Assembly (NCBI GenBank): GCA_914767715.1
Contig: OU612065.1
Span: 26,042,001 to 26,106,000 of the forward strand
DNA length: 64,000 nucleotides
Source of the DNA: Membranipora membranacea
Taxonomy: Eukaryota > Bryozoa > Gymnolaemata > Cheilostomatida > Membraniporidae
Reading direction: 5' to 3'
The stretch's first letter is position 1. Each line of letters begins with the position of its first letter. The notes beneath the pieces were generated by a model. The model saw only the letters and a list, made by a program, of their open reading frames with translations, had not been told where the DNA came from and made no database searches. A program made the translations under genes and the position numbers. Shown one piece after another: positions 50,968 to 63,897 of the stretch.

Positions 50968-52545
50968 ATGTATGGTACTTTACAAAGGCTGAGATCTTCA
51001 AAGTTGATGGCGATGTTATGTCACTCGCGCTATATGAATTACAGCAGCTCTTGCAAGGTGAGACTTTTATTTAAGGAAAGCAACCATTGCTTCGCATTAC
51101 ATACATACATACTCTTATGCAAAGGTTGCCACAATGGCAGTCTGCTCCTTCTTAATTTCTCACAAAGCTTGTCAATAAGACCCAACAGTAGTTACAAAAA
51201 ATTACAGTTACATACTTTCCTCTCTGAAACTAGAGTACATGTTCTGATACTAGGCTAATGTGGAAACATAATTAAAAAGGCTGGTTTTCAAGATTTAATT
51301 GCTCAACTCTATCTATTTTTCAGGTTCCGAAAACAGCAGCATGGACTGTAAATCAACAAAAGGCAGATGTAAGTTTATTTAAAATTTACTTTTGCACCTC
51401 ATCATGTTCACATGGTAAATTATGCTTGATTAACGCTACATTTCATTGTTAATTTTTTGTACACAGTGATAGGGAGTGCACATTATGTTTGATTGTGTGG
51501 GTTTTTTTCCTCTTCTAGATACCTGACATCAGTGAAGAGCTAGCTAGGTATCTGGAGCGCACATCACTTGTTGAATTCACTAGTGCTGATGGAATACGAC
51601 AGCTTAAGGAAGCTTTTGAGTTTGCTGATCAGATACAAGAAGTGGACACAGAGGGTGTCGAGCCTTTGTTTTCCTTACAAGAAAATGAGTGAGTGTCCTC
51701 TCCACAATTGCTCATAATTCCATCTGGTATAATATCGTTGTATCAATTTAATATCTTTTACTGGTATGTTTATCCTCAAAAATGACAGTTCAGCATTACA
51801 TTACATTCAGCATACAGGTGAATCTGTCAAGGCTTGCATATAATTTATATGCAAGGCATGGGCTGTATGCCCAGAAATTTTATTGGTCCAACAACTCCAA
51901 ATTGTATGCATGCAATATAGTGAAAGGTAGTAATAGTAATAGCAGTTTAGAACCACACTGTTCATACTTACATATAAATGCTCTGCTTGCTTTACTTTGT
52001 TGTCACTTTGTATTATCAGGTGTGCTTACTTCAGGGAAGATGAGGTAACTGAAGGAGATTGCAGAGAAGAGATATTATCTATGGCCGAGAAAACGGTCGA
52101 AGATTGGTATTTTGTCTCTCCACCAGGTACTTTGCAATCAGCACTTACTTACTTCATTTACTTACTTACTTACTTACTTACTGTCAATTTCGTTTGATTA
52201 TGAAGATTGTATGTAGTCCTTAGTATCTTTAATGTGCTGACGTTCACTAGATATTTTGTAACTCGCCAGCATTTGAAATCTTCTTCAACCAAAAAGTCTA
52301 TCGGGAGAATTGTCCCTAAGGTCGATACTGCATAACCGATTAAATTCAAGTTGTACCAGATTTCTCAAAAAGTCATACGCAATGATTTAGTTATCTACGC
52401 AATATTCATCGTAACCATAAACATGTCCGAAAGTCATATCAGTACATGCTAGTTGTATTTCTGACCATGGTCTTTGTTTTACCATTCAGGTAACGTGCCA
52501 TTGGATCAGTCTGTGAAACGAGATGACAATAAAGCCTCAAGCTGA
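50968..52545 (+). CDS. GATC: Mitochondrial glutamyl-tRNA(Gln) amidotransferase subunit C
   Basis: GatC is the small scaffold subunit of the GatCAB complex, which converts mischarged Glu-tRNA(Gln) to Gln-tRNA(Gln) in mitochondria. Five exons, 50968-51057, 51324-51368, 51519-51688, 52020-52126 and 52490-52545, join in frame to 155 aa. Residues 1-30 are rich in Arg, Lys, Ser and hydrophobics with no acidic residue, as expected of a matrix-targeting presequence. The GatC core follows: LERTSLVEF, then the family signature VDTEGVEPLFSLQE (87 onward), then REDEVTEGDC and a conserved end YFVSPPGNVPL. The upstream in-frame triplets lack another ATG after the preceding intron-like sequence, so 50968 is the likely start. 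GatA and GatB are not in the window. The only AATAAA near its end lies inside the last exon. Confidence 0.95.
52142..52182 (+). repeat. CTTA microsatellite
   Basis: Imperfect run of CTTA units in GATC intron 4, shortly after the exon 4 donor. Confidence 0.85.
52528..52533 (+). terminator. Poly(A) signal inside the GATC coding sequence
   Basis: AATAAA lies in the last exon and its last base is 9 nt before the TGA. No other AATAAA or ATTAAA is visible on the plus strand from there to the ECHS1 stop at 52975. Cleavage 10-30 nt further on would fall at or just past the stop codon. Confidence 0.5.
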
Positions 52546-52974
52546 CAATAGTAACAGCATCGCTGCAATCAACGAGTTACAGTGCTGGTAGTCCGAGATG
52601 GCTTGTGACTCCTCCGTGAAAGATCATCCTGGGGTCAAGGGATAGCACCCTAGGCTGAACTCGATAAATGAAATTGATGGTTACAACACTTGAGGTTGCA
52701 TATGAAGGACTTTCCAATTCCATTGATTAGTCAGAAGACCTTGTTGCCTCTCCACATGTTCTGTTCATGCAGACTGTTACATTATTTGGAAAAATCAAAA
52801 CATGGCATGCTTATTAGATTCATGTAGCGAACCGCAATCCGAGGTTTTATTTGATTATCAATTTTATTGCAAAAGAATCAGGTAAAAAAGACATTAATTT
52901 GGCATGGGTTCTTAGCACAACGTTAAGCATTTTTTATATGATGGCGTCTAAAACTATGTAGAATAGGAGTTTCA
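52546..52974. other. Convergent GATC / ECHS1 spacer
   Basis: 429 bp holding the ECHS1 3' UTR with two AATAAA signals on the minus strand. No plus-strand poly(A) hexamer is visible for GATC. Confidence 0.6.
52846..52868 (-). terminator. Poly(A) signals of ECHS1
   Basis: Two minus-strand AATAAA hexamers at 52868-52863 and 52851-52846, about 107 and 124 nt beyond the ECHS1 stop codon. Either would give a compact 3' UTR that stays clear of GATC. Confidence 0.6.
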
Positions 52975-55900
52975 TTACTCGTTGGTGAAGTTGGCTGGTC
53001 GTTTTTCTACAAATGCTGTCATACCTTCCCGTCTATCCTCCTGAAAATGAGAAAATGAGAAACATAATATATATATATATAATATTAAATTATAAATAAT
53101 AAACATAAATTTCAAATTTTCATATGAAGTATTTCATTGCGACCGTTGATCTCATTAAATGTGCCCAAGTGAAACTTTCCATTAACATCCCGCAAGCGGT
53201 TGCTGGCAAACAGTAATGTATGCTACTCTCCTTAAATCAAGGAAAGATGAGTTTACAATTTGTTATGTTCTAATTGATCTGCAGTGCTAACTGACAATCA
53301 GAATAAACATCCAATCATCTAATACTTACCGTTGCAAAACTGGCGTGGAAGAGTCTTCTTTCAAATCGTAGACCATCATTAAGGGACATCTCATAAGCTG
53401 AAAGAAAAGAGTTGTATTACAACAGTCTTTGTGGTATAGACAACCATGGTTTTATAGGCAATAATAACAGTGTTATAGTAATAATTCTATCAAGCAAACT
53501 TGTATTATCACTACTTTACTTGATAATTGAATTTGATAATTTCAATTTTGAACTTCGATTGATCATAGGTGGCTTTCACTGCAGGAATTTTCTTAATCTG
53601 ACATGGAAGGACAGGGCAATCTTGTTTGACTTACCGCTGTTTACAGCCTCCTTAGCCATTTTGGTAGCCAAATGTGACAGACCTGCGATCTTCTCAGCTT
53701 TTGCCATCACTTTCTCAACCAGTTCCTCGGGAGGGTACACATTTGCAACTAGCCCTGTAGAGCAAAGATTTATAACACAATAACAATTTTCTGAACAGAC
53801 CATCATGCTTGTTACTGATAACTGACATTCTGGATCTAAATTGTAAAAATTGCAAGAATTGGTTATGAAATAGGATTTGTCCACCCATGATACGAGTGTG
53901 GGCAACTCCTGAGTACTACGATGAAAATCCACGGTACCAGCTTCAATTAGCCTCCCTACGTCAATATCAACAATTGTACCAGTTCTGACCTTCCACTACT
54001 TGTACCTTCTCCGCTTGTAATGACTTTCATATGGAAATATGGAGTTAATCAAATATAAGAGACATACACACTAAATTATCGCTGCTTCAAGAAATGAAAG
54101 TCGAGACACATAATTTGGGCAGATCCAAAAAAACTTGAACAGACTTAAAAAGAAACTTACCAAACTGCAAAGCTTCCTGAGCACCTATTTGGTCACCGGT
54201 GAGAGTCATCTCCATAGCTTTAGATTTACCGACAGCATGAGTCAATCGCTGGGTACCGCCACCACCTATAAAATATCGATCCATATGGTATTCAGCTAAA
54301 AGCCAATATCAATCTCTTCTCCCACCATACATAAACATGGGGTATCTTAGTTGATGGAAATTTGAGCCCTTGATTCAGTGACTGTAGGCCTTACCATATG
54401 TATAAAATAGTTTCAACATTATTTTAGATAACCAAAACATTCTGTATTCAGGGACTCACCTGGGATTGTGCCTAGAAGGATTTCTGGTTGTCCAAATTTA
54501 GCTTTTTCTCCAGCATATATTATATCGCACATCATGGCTATCTCACAACCTCCACCAAGCTACAAACAGCACACAAAATATAACCATATGTGTGATTATT
54601 GAACTAAGTAATCCTAAAAGAACTCATGATGTAACAAGACAACATCATCAATTTGACATATTTCAGTGCATACTGATCCGAACACTGAGATGCCTGGCAA
54701 TTTTTTAAGTGACTGAAGGAATCAGGTTTTTGGTACCATTCTGGAGTTCTCAATCTAATTTAGAAAACTGCTATAAGGTTCATTGACAACATATGGCCCA
54801 GTGTCAACTAGTTTTCACTCAAAGTTGACATGTGAAGGTACTAAAGAGGTACTACTTTAATGAAAGTATATGCCAAATAGTACCTTTTTAGTACTTTCCA
54901 ATCTCAACTTTGAGTGAAAATCAGTTACTTGTTGTTAATAAACCCTATAGCAGTTTTCTAAATTAGACTGAGAACTCTAAAGCGATACCGAAAACCTAAT
55001 TCCTTCACAATCACTTTAAAGCTATTGGTTCCCTTTACTGTATTAGGCTAACAGCTTAATAAATAACAACTCTTTTCTTGAGCTAAGACATGGTTCTCCG
55101 AGTTAAACCTTATCTTAGTGTGGCTCAGTGTTGACCGGATTACTTGTGTAAACATGGTATGGTTGAAGTGCATATCTCACGTTGGTTGAAAAATGGTACT
55201 ATTTACTGTATTTAATTCTATCTTAAATAGGACCATGTTGCACTCCAATCAGCCCATTGGCAATAAGAAATATAACATAACTCAAAACTTTTAGCTCTCG
55301 AAGCAACCCTGATACTAAATACATGAACTTACTGCAAAGCCATTGACAGCAGCAATCAGAGGCTTGTCAAATGTAGCTAGACTGTTCCAAAATCCTAGAA
55401 AGTTACCGCCATAAACTTGACTGAAGTTCAAAGGTTGCATTTCTTTGATATCTGCTCCAGCTACCAATAATAAACATATTACAAAATTAGACAATCAGTT
55501 CAAATACCTGGTCGGTTATCGAGAGAACTTACCACTTCTTGCGGCCTGTGGGTCTTGTTCACTATATTCACCATTAAAATCATGACCTAAATAATATTCC
55601 ACTACAGGACCATAACAGCAATATGCTTGGTTATACAGAACACCACAAAGCAGTACATAAAATAGCATCCGATACCTAATATAACAGGATAACCATATAC
55701 AGATCAATTATCTTTAATCTCTGGCCTTGCCAATGCCAACGGTATAATAAGTTTTGTATTTCCTCCTACCGAAATCTCAGGGAATTATGAAAATCCCCTG
55801 TTTGCTTTCTCTATCGTGTTCTATTGAATTGGGTCCGACTCACTGAATTGAAGAAGCGATGGAACATTAAGCCTATTGCTGACATAATGCCTAACATTAA

Positions 55901-57229
55901 ACAATTGTTGACACATATAAGTTGAAAGTGTGCCAATATTATGCTTTCCGATTTTTATGCTGGCTCAAAATGTTGCATTGGCGGTGTTATCATACGCCAT
56001 GGTTAGCCAAGATGTATACGGCCACATGCATTCATACAAAAAAAAATCATATAAAAAACGATGAAGGCAACGTTAACACCTGAATCACCTGTCCTATCTA
56101 TAGGTTTGGTCAATTATACAATGGCTAGGGATGAAATCTTTATTTCAAATTCGGTTCAATATCCATACATTTAATATCTCATGGATAACAAGAAGTGTCA
56201 ATCAGATGGGGATAATGCCCAACTACATGCAGAGCTACAGCTATGACAATAAAAATTGCATTTAATTAGACAGCCATATATTGTCTCATGGTATAGACAG
56301 TTATACGTTTATCTTACCTGCAAAAGCTTTCTGACTTCCAGTTAAGACCACACAGCCGACATCCTTGTCTTTTGCAAACTCTTTTAGCACATCTTGCATC
56401 TCCAACATCAGAGCATCACAAAGTGCATTCAAGGCCTTGGGCCTGTTCAATGTTATCAGTCCTACATTGTTCTTGGCACCTTTTTTCTCGACGATTAAGT
56501 TCTCATAGGTACCTGGGAAAATTTGCATATACATTTCATGTCAAGTTTGACATTTTTCTTTAGATAAGATTCTTCTCGAGGAAACTTGTAATCCAAGAAC
56601 TGCATGGTTTCATTCACCAGTTCTTCGTTGTGGCTTTTCTTTCTTTGCCACTCGATAGATTAGCTCAGTTTGATTTGCTTTATTGGTTACACAACAGCAT
56701 TACGGCAACTATATTTGATCTTTCTTTGATGTGCAAAGTATTCGCACAGTCTTGCAGAAATGAGTATGTCCAATAATCAGTGTACTGAACCACTGGATAA
56801 AGCCTCTTGACCGGGACTTGCACCTGGTGTGCTTAATTTAATCTCACTATCAGCATCTTTTGTGGCAAAGGAATCTATCAAACACCCTGCACTTGTTCTG
56901 TTGAGGCTATTTCACTGAAAATTGAGAGGTGAGTGAAATACTTATTTATCATACCTTTTACCTAGATGATGATTATGGCTGAATTGATATGAAATCAATG
57001 ATGATGGTGTTCTCATGTTATAACTAACATAGGTATCTATATTGATCAAGGGACCCTGGAACCTACATGCCTGTACTTTGCCAACAATGTCCAGTTCCTT
57101 GATGATCAACCACCCCAATAGCTTACCCAAATTTGCCGATTGCACCAATTGAATAGGTCCTTGGCACAGACAAGCCTTGCTAGATACATTCCCAGCGAGT
57201 AAAGCAGACACTTTTCTTAGCAGTGCCAT
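52975..57229 (-). CDS. ECHS1: Enoyl-CoA hydratase, mitochondrial (short chain)
   Basis: ECHS1 hydrates trans-2-enoyl-CoA to L-3-hydroxyacyl-CoA in mitochondrial beta-oxidation and in valine breakdown. Eight exons (minus): 57229-57127, 56512-56318, 55460-55333, 54559-54460, 54265-54161, 53754-53635, 53397-53330 and 53040-52975; 294 aa, against 290 in mammals. Residues 1-34 form a basic and hydrophobic presequence ([13 protein letters not shown]). The crotonase core is complete: [13 protein letters not shown], the oxyanion-hole [21 protein letters not shown] with catalytic Glu148, and [12 protein letters not shown] with catalytic Glu168; these equal rat Glu144 and Glu164 with the same +4 offset. 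The next line reads GGGGTQRL where mammals have GAGGTQRL. The C-terminal helical part ([37 protein letters not shown]) matches the family closely. It is tail to tail with GATC and head to head with WDR45B. Confidence 0.97.
54705..55015. mobile_element. Foldback MITE, family E, complete copy
   Basis: About 310 bp with long inverted arms: GGAATCAGGTTTTTGGTACC at the left mirrors CGAAAACCTAATTCC at the right, and inner arms carry AGTTTTCACTCAAAGTTGA and its inverse. It lies in ECHS1 intron 3. Partial relatives are at 33300 and 48452. Confidence 0.75.
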
Positions 57230-57816
57230 AGTGAGGTATGATGATTTGTGCAGAAATATGGGCTGTTCCTTTGCACAGACAATTTTTTCTCTGCAAGCAA
57301 CAAAGTGAAACTACCTTGAATGACCTTGACATATACACACTTATATCCGCATTAAAAATACCTTATTTTCTTACTTCATATGCATTTTTCTCATCTAGTT
57401 AGATAATTTTGCATGATGTTTTCATGGCAATTAAAATTTCATCTACTTGTTGTGTGCCATACTAAGAAGAAAACTGGATTATAAGCAGAGTGTCGATGTA
57501 ATTGTTGGCTTACTACTCACTCACAAAATGAAACTGTGAAGTGTAAATATGTGCATTGTAGGGATGAAAAATAAACCTTTTATTCGAAAACAGCAGACAG
57601 ATTTCTATTTCACAGCACTTCAGGAAATGGGAGCTGCCCAATGATAACATTGTCTGGATGAAAAAAAAAGAGAATTTCCAGTCATCTCATTTGGAGCACA
57701 CTGGACTAGTACTCACCCAACCCACTGAACTGTCACAATTGAAGTCACCCTACATTTTGACTCTTAGTTAGAGGCTGTGTGGCATGCTCTGAAGTTTTAG
57801 GGACAGTTAAAGCAGA
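57230..57816. promoter_or_regulatory. Candidate bidirectional promoter, ECHS1 / WDR45B
   Basis: The two start codons face away from each other across 587 bp. The stretch must hold both 5' UTRs and both core promoters, unless untranslated first exons lie elsewhere. I see no clear TATA box, CpG-rich block or repeat element in it; several A/T runs are present. Function is inferred from arrangement only. Confidence 0.45.
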
Positions 57817-60800
57817 ATGGATCTGAGCTCAAATCCACATAGCAATCAACTTGTGTTTGCTGGATTCAATCAAGATCAGGGTGAGTTGGTACTTGCAGTA
57901 GTCTGTAGAGTAGGAGTAGGTAGGACTGATGAAATTGAGAAATATGGATTAATACTTTGCTCTGCTCAATGTTGTTTGATATACCTGGTCATTGGAACCA
58001 TGGATGAGTCCATATGTATACAATCTGTCTGTCAGTGTCTGGAAGAAGTTTCTTAATAACATCACTCCTTGATAACACTTACTAACTAATTGAGTAATTC
58101 ATGTTGATATTGTTAGTAATTATTATTTTTGGTATTATTACTTAACGGTATTGCTGTGCGGATTCATTGATTGCTGTACTAAAGCTTGGGTAACAGGTAA
58201 TCTGTCTTAAACTCTAGGCCAAATATTTTAGTTGCTTCATTCCTGTAAGATCTATTATTCTCATTTTCAGGATGCTTTGCTTGTGGCATGCAGAATGGAT
58301 TTAGAGTGTATAATACAGACCCTCTCAAAGAGAAAGAGCGGCAAGGTATGTAGAGATTATATTTTGCTAGAATCTTGTCTTTTTTTATTCTATTTCATAA
58401 ACCTTGTGCTCTGCTTAATTCAGTGCGTGGAACATAGCCTACTCATTGTATTAAAAAAGTTTGTAGCTTGACTTTGCTGAATTTAAGTCATAATTCTACA
58501 TGAAGATTTTGTTCACCAGACTTCTCAGATGGAGGCATCGGACACGTTGAGATGCTGTTTAGGTGTAATTACCTGGCGTTAGTTGGAGGTGGAAAGCAAC
58601 CAAAGTACTCAACTAAGAAGGTGATGATATGGGATGACTTGAAAAAGAAACATGTCATTGAGTTAGAGTTCTCAAGTGATGTACGAGCTGTCAGGCTGCG
58701 ACGTGATAGGTAAGTCATTGGCATTAGGTAGCGAGCTCTTGTAGTGACCTATTACCTGACTACAAAGAAATTAAAAGCAGATGGTATTTATTTATCAATA
58801 ACAAACAAGATAGAATTTTTGTGCGTCTTGGGAATCACACTGCTCCTGCAATGATTCATTGACCACATTTTAGGTCCATTCCGTTCCTGTGATGCTTATC
58901 GTATACTGTTTACAATCATTGCATAGAAAACCTTACAAACTGACCAATGACCATTACTATTCTTTTTTTTTGCAGAATTGTGGTTGCACTGGACTCTATA
59001 ATAAAAGTATACACATTCACTCAAAATCCACAACAACTCCATGTGTTTGAAACTTGTCAAAATCCAAAAGGTAAAATGAGTGTTATGTTATTACTATGTC
59101 TTTCTTCAAATAATTTGATTTAATTTCGCAGGTGCGTTTTAAAGCTCCCTGAACCCTCTTGGGTGACCTAAGTGGCGCCTATGAATATTTGTATACGAGT
59201 TTAAGTTACAAACATGCTTACTGTAGGTTATTGGTTTATTACAATCTGGTTGATTGATATATTGTGTTATTTTGATCGTTTTGAAAACTCTTTGCTTTAC
59301 CACAAACTTTGCTCTTTCCTGATACTAGTATTGGACAAAATGCAGGTGTACCTTCACATAATATACTTTTGTTGAGCAATAGACTACCTGGCTAGTTCTA
59401 AGCAAAGCATATAAGGCCATAAAAAAGTTTCAGCTACAAAAGTCTGCTAACAGTCCTTAATTAGGTTCTGAATCTGTCCAAAGACTGACAAATAAAGTTG
59501 ATTTGAGGGAGTGGCTGCCATGTTCAGCGCCACTTTGCTCTCAGATTGCAGGCAGTTCCTCACTTATTGTTTTGGTGTCATGTTTTACAGGGTTATGTGT
59601 CATGTGTCCAAACAGTAACAACTCACTGTTAGCATTCCCCGGTCGTAAAGCTGGCCATGTACAGATAGTAGATTTAGCTAACACAGAGAAATCACCTGTA
59701 GATATAGCTGCTCATGAAGGTCCACTGAGCTGCATCACACTTAATGGTCAGGGTACTCGAATAGCAACCGCATCAGAAAAGGTAATTCATCCTCTTTAGA
59801 CATAACAGTACCTAGACACTTTGCGCATGTGCACCAATCAATTCAGACTGGTTATCTTTGCACCATAGCGACTGAACTAATTCAAATATGCTTGAGTTCC
59901 AGCTCCCAAGTAAGGGTGGGGTGACTTTTCTGTTTGAGAACTCAAACACATTTGGATTAATCCAAACGCTACGGTGCAGGGAAACTCGTATCACAGAGTC
60001 AATCTGCAAGCAGTGTGGTACCTAGATCTGTGACTGCAGACAGAGCGTAATCATCTGTTTGATGGTACTTCATTTAATAATTTGCCATTACTAGAAACGT
60101 CACTGTGATGCGCTGCCATACTTAGATCTATGACAGCTGACAAAGCTTCCTTGTCTGTTTGACAGTTCTTCATTAGCTAGTTGGCCATAACCACAAACGC
60201 CACTGGGTATTGTAGCATACTTTTACCAGGAATTATCAAAATAATGTCTGACACAGATCTAAAATGAAAATACATGTGCGCTCATGTTTACAAAAAATGT
60301 AAGGGTGCTTCTGAGTCAGCATGCTCTTGCCAGAGTGCTGAGTGCACATTGATTTAGATCAAGTTTAATCTAATTGCCTGCATTCCAGTTGATCCCTTAA
60401 AGTGGATCGGGAGGAACTCCAAATGCAGGCATATGGACCAAACTATGGTTTAACATTGATTGAACATTTTGCTTTTGACAGATAACTAGGTATTACCACA
60501 TGCATATAGCATTTTAATGTATTTGAATTATTTGCATATTGCATGGTTGACTTGCACTGTACTCTATAACGTTCCATATGATGCACAAATGCAGGATCAC
60601 TGCCCAATATTTACCACAAGACATACAGCATAGATCTGTTAGGAATTTAAATTTGCTATAAACTCATATTATGACATCGCTGACTGCCTAACTGTCCTAT
60701 TGATCAGGCCCGTAGTTTTAGGGGAGGCAGGGACGCTCTTCTCAATAGAGTGGTCTAAGAATGCTATAATTGAATATTCCATGTCAAAATGTCATTAAAA

Positions 60801-63320
60801 CGCTTTGGAGGCTTGGGATTAACCCCTCACACCACAAGAGGGGCTTACAATTTCCAACCTGGAGCCACTTCACACCCTCTAAGTTTTTGCACCTCCCCTA
60901 CCATTTTTCCTGAACTACCGCCCTATTGAGATGTCATCGTTAACTCGAGTCTGATAATAACTTTACAGGGTACACTGATACGGGTGTTTGACACACAAAC
61001 TGGTGAACAACTACAGGAACTTAGAAGAGGTGCTAATAATGCTAATATTTTTTGGTAAGTCACTCGTTTGGCTATAATCATAAGATTCAAGCAGAATAAA
61101 CTCATGTATTGGAGTACACCTCCACGGCTCCTCATCAAACACTGTAGTCTGATTATTTCTGCTCCAACCTATCAGTTTGACCAAGGACGGGGAACTTTTG
61201 GCTGCCAATTCAAGGTGGTCACTTGAAATCTACACTCAAAGACCTGCAAACCATAATTTCCCATTGTTGAAGGTTGTTCCAAACTTGTTATTCCATGCTA
61301 ATTGTGGACTAGAGTTAATCACTTTACACGATCCGCTTATCTCTTCAGATTCACAAGCTATTCTCTCTTATCGGATTTATCGATAATCATAATGATTGTT
61401 CTCAGAGTATATCAATGTTATCTCCCTATCTCTCATTACAGTATCAATTTCAACCAAGACTCATCCCTAATATGTGTATCCAGCGACCACGGTACTGTAC
61501 ATATATTCGCCCTCGAGGAGCCCAAACGCAACAAACAATCCAGGTAGGCATTGGCATGTAGATCAAGTACCTTCTCTTCGCCAACGACACTGGTTATATG
61601 TGATGAGAAAACTGTGTCAGGAATTGGAGATTCCTGACAAAGCTGTCCTGTGTTTTCAAGCAAAAAGGACGAGTTGGCCTTTTTTATTTCGATCCAGAAC
61701 AATGCGCCCTAGAATCAATATATAAGTCAGGCTCTGTATTGAATCAAGATTCAGATTCAGGTCCGACCAACTTATTACTAAATGATTGTCTCATCATCTG
61801 ATTTTGCTGAAAACCGGTAAACTAGCAATCCCCTGCAAGCTTTCCTAAAATAAAACGATGACCACGAAAAATCTGCCTGGAAAATTAGCGCAGATTTGGT
61901 TTATTTATCTTTGTGACAGCTTTGAGATTTTATGGGTTTCCATCCTGTGATATACCGTCCTGTGATCCTATTATTGGTTGGTATAAGATTCCACTGATGT
62001 CTGACCACAATTATTCAATGTAGCCAATCATCTTGAGAATTCCAAATACAAGAACAAAATGGCGGAGGAGAATGTGCGATTGTAATATTTAAATATTTTT
62101 AATTTAATATTTATTTATAACTTATAAATTCAGAAAAAGTAAATCATCAAATATTAAATATCACTTTTGTGGTTGTCTTCTACTTTAAACCCCCTGTGAT
62201 TCGGAGGTTCAATCCTTGTTATCAAATCTGTGTTCTATCATGACTTAAAGATTACACTTTCTATTACAGCCTGGCGTCTGCAGGATTTTTACCAAAGTAC
62301 TTCAGCTCAAAGTGGAGTTTCTCCAAGTTCCAGGTGCCTGGACAGTCACAGTGTATATGTGCCTTTGCCTCTGATTCCAACTCTGTCATAGGTAAGCAAT
62401 GGAAGGTCACTGATGTTGAATTTTGATAACAGCTGCCACTAGAACACCAACCTTTTTTTATGGTACTGTAGGAGAAAAGTTAGGGCGTTCAAATTGGTCA
62501 TTCAATATCACAAACCAACATATATCACTTAGGAATTGAGGATATTCCATCTGCCATATATTGCTTGTAATCCAGGCTTACAACTACACTCAATAGTTTA
62601 GTTTTAACTGCTCAAACTGATTTGCTGAGCAACGCCAAATATTCTTATATGTTATCTGGCTTGTATCAACTAATTTCTGGAATAATACCTGATTATCACC
62701 ATTGTGGTGTAATCATTCAAAGTTTAGATGATAAGGAAACAGAGCATATCTAACTTCATGTAATATGATATGTGTGTATATGATAAAACCATGTTTTAAT
62801 TCCTTGATGAAACCACAGAGTAAGGATATATAATTATATATATTTACTCTGTGATAAAACACTCGCTTGAAATTATAATGATGTTCAGGTATCTTTTTAG
62901 AAAGAATGACCCCAAACATCCCTATTTCAGGGAAGAAGCCCAAATATCTGCCTGTTCCAATTTCTATTCATGTACAGAATTTGTCTATCCATGTTATTGA
63001 TTATGTCAGGTAGAGATAAATTCTCAATCTATGAGATCCCTGCCAAAATATAAAAATATGTATATGTATATGAATCAATACCAATAATGTAATTTCGAAC
63101 GTCAATAGGACCAGGGAGAATGGATAAATGAATGAATTCTCCCTGATAGGACCAATGATTATTTAAACACTCACTTGGATGATAATCAAGTATAACTCCT
63201 TCTCTATTTCCAGTAATATGTGCTGACGGTAGCTACTACAAGTTCTCCTTCAACGCTAAGGGAGAATGTATACGTGATGTCTATGCGCAGTTTCTCGATA
63301 TGACTGATGATAACATATGA
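57817..63320 (+). CDS. WDR45B: WIPI-type beta-propeller, WDR45B (WIPI3) orthologue
   Basis: WIPI proteins (PROPPINs) bind PI3P and PI(3,5)P2 on forming autophagosomes and recruit autophagy factors. Nine exons, 57817-57880, 58271-58345, 58520-58709, 58976-59070, 59591-59781, 60969-61054, 61442-61543, 62270-62391 and 63214-63320, join in frame to 343 aa, against 344 in human WDR45B. The seven-bladed propeller is complete. The phosphoinositide-binding motif is LRRG at 223-226, the form seen in WIPI3 rather than FRRG of WIPI1/2. Other near-identical stretches are [60 protein letters not shown] and [12 protein letters not shown]. These, and the lack of WIPI4-specific wording, make WIPI3 the better call than WDR45. 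Confidence 0.97.
60011..60200 (+). repeat. Diverged tandem duplication, about 100-bp period
   Basis: Two copies share TAGATCT, TCTGTTTGA, TTCATT, TTGCCAT and AAACG.CACTG in the same order. It lies in WDR45B intron 5. Confidence 0.65.
60352..60458. mobile_element. Foldback MITE, family A, copy 4
   Basis: Left arm TAGATCAAGTTTAATC and GCCTGCATTCCAGTTG; right arm AAATGCAGGCATATGGACC. It lies in WDR45B intron 5. Confidence 0.7.
60710..60925. mobile_element. Possible hAT-like MITE
   Basis: Left end CAGGCCCGTAGTTTTAGG and right end CCTGAACTACCGCCCT are roughly inverted, and both arms include an AGGGGAGG-type block. Target-site duplication is unclear. It lies in WDR45B intron 5. Confidence 0.45.
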
Positions 63321-63806
63321 AAACCGATGTTATGATTTAGGATCAAATACTGAGAACAATTCCTTGTGCCAATGAATAGAATGGATGGTTGAGCCATCAA
63401 GGAAGGCTATGCTTTTTTGGAACGTCGTTAGCACGTGTATGGCTGTTGCTACATTTCTTGTCGGAGTTATTTTCCCTGTTTTTGTTAGTCGTTTGCGTAA
63501 AGATTTGTTACCATTTTACATAACATAATCATCCTTTTCCATCCCATATTTTGCAATATGCAACCAAGTATTTTTATGACTGCAGTAAACGTTTTCATTC
63601 CCTGCAATTACATGGTTCCTTGAATATGCTCTTATAATTAACAGCATTGTTCTATCTCTAGCTAGGCATGAACCATGTTCACACATAATAATAATTATGA
63701 ATCACCTAGACTTTAACAGACCAACATTTTGATTATCTAGCCATCAACTATCACCAACTTCAAAGTCAAAGTATCCAATTTAATTATATATTTTTCCGAT
63801 CAATTT

Positions 63807-63838
63807 AATAAAATAAACAAATAAATTACAAAAATAAA
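63807..63838 (+). terminator. Poly(A) signals of WDR45B
   Basis: Overlapping AATAAA hexamers at 63807-63812 and 63812-63817 with more nearby, about 490 nt past the stop codon. They lie just before the foldback element at the window end. Confidence 0.5.
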
Positions 63839-63897
63839 AGAACTCAACTATTTTGCATTGCCAATATCACTCAATCCTCAATCATGTAAAAGCTAAA

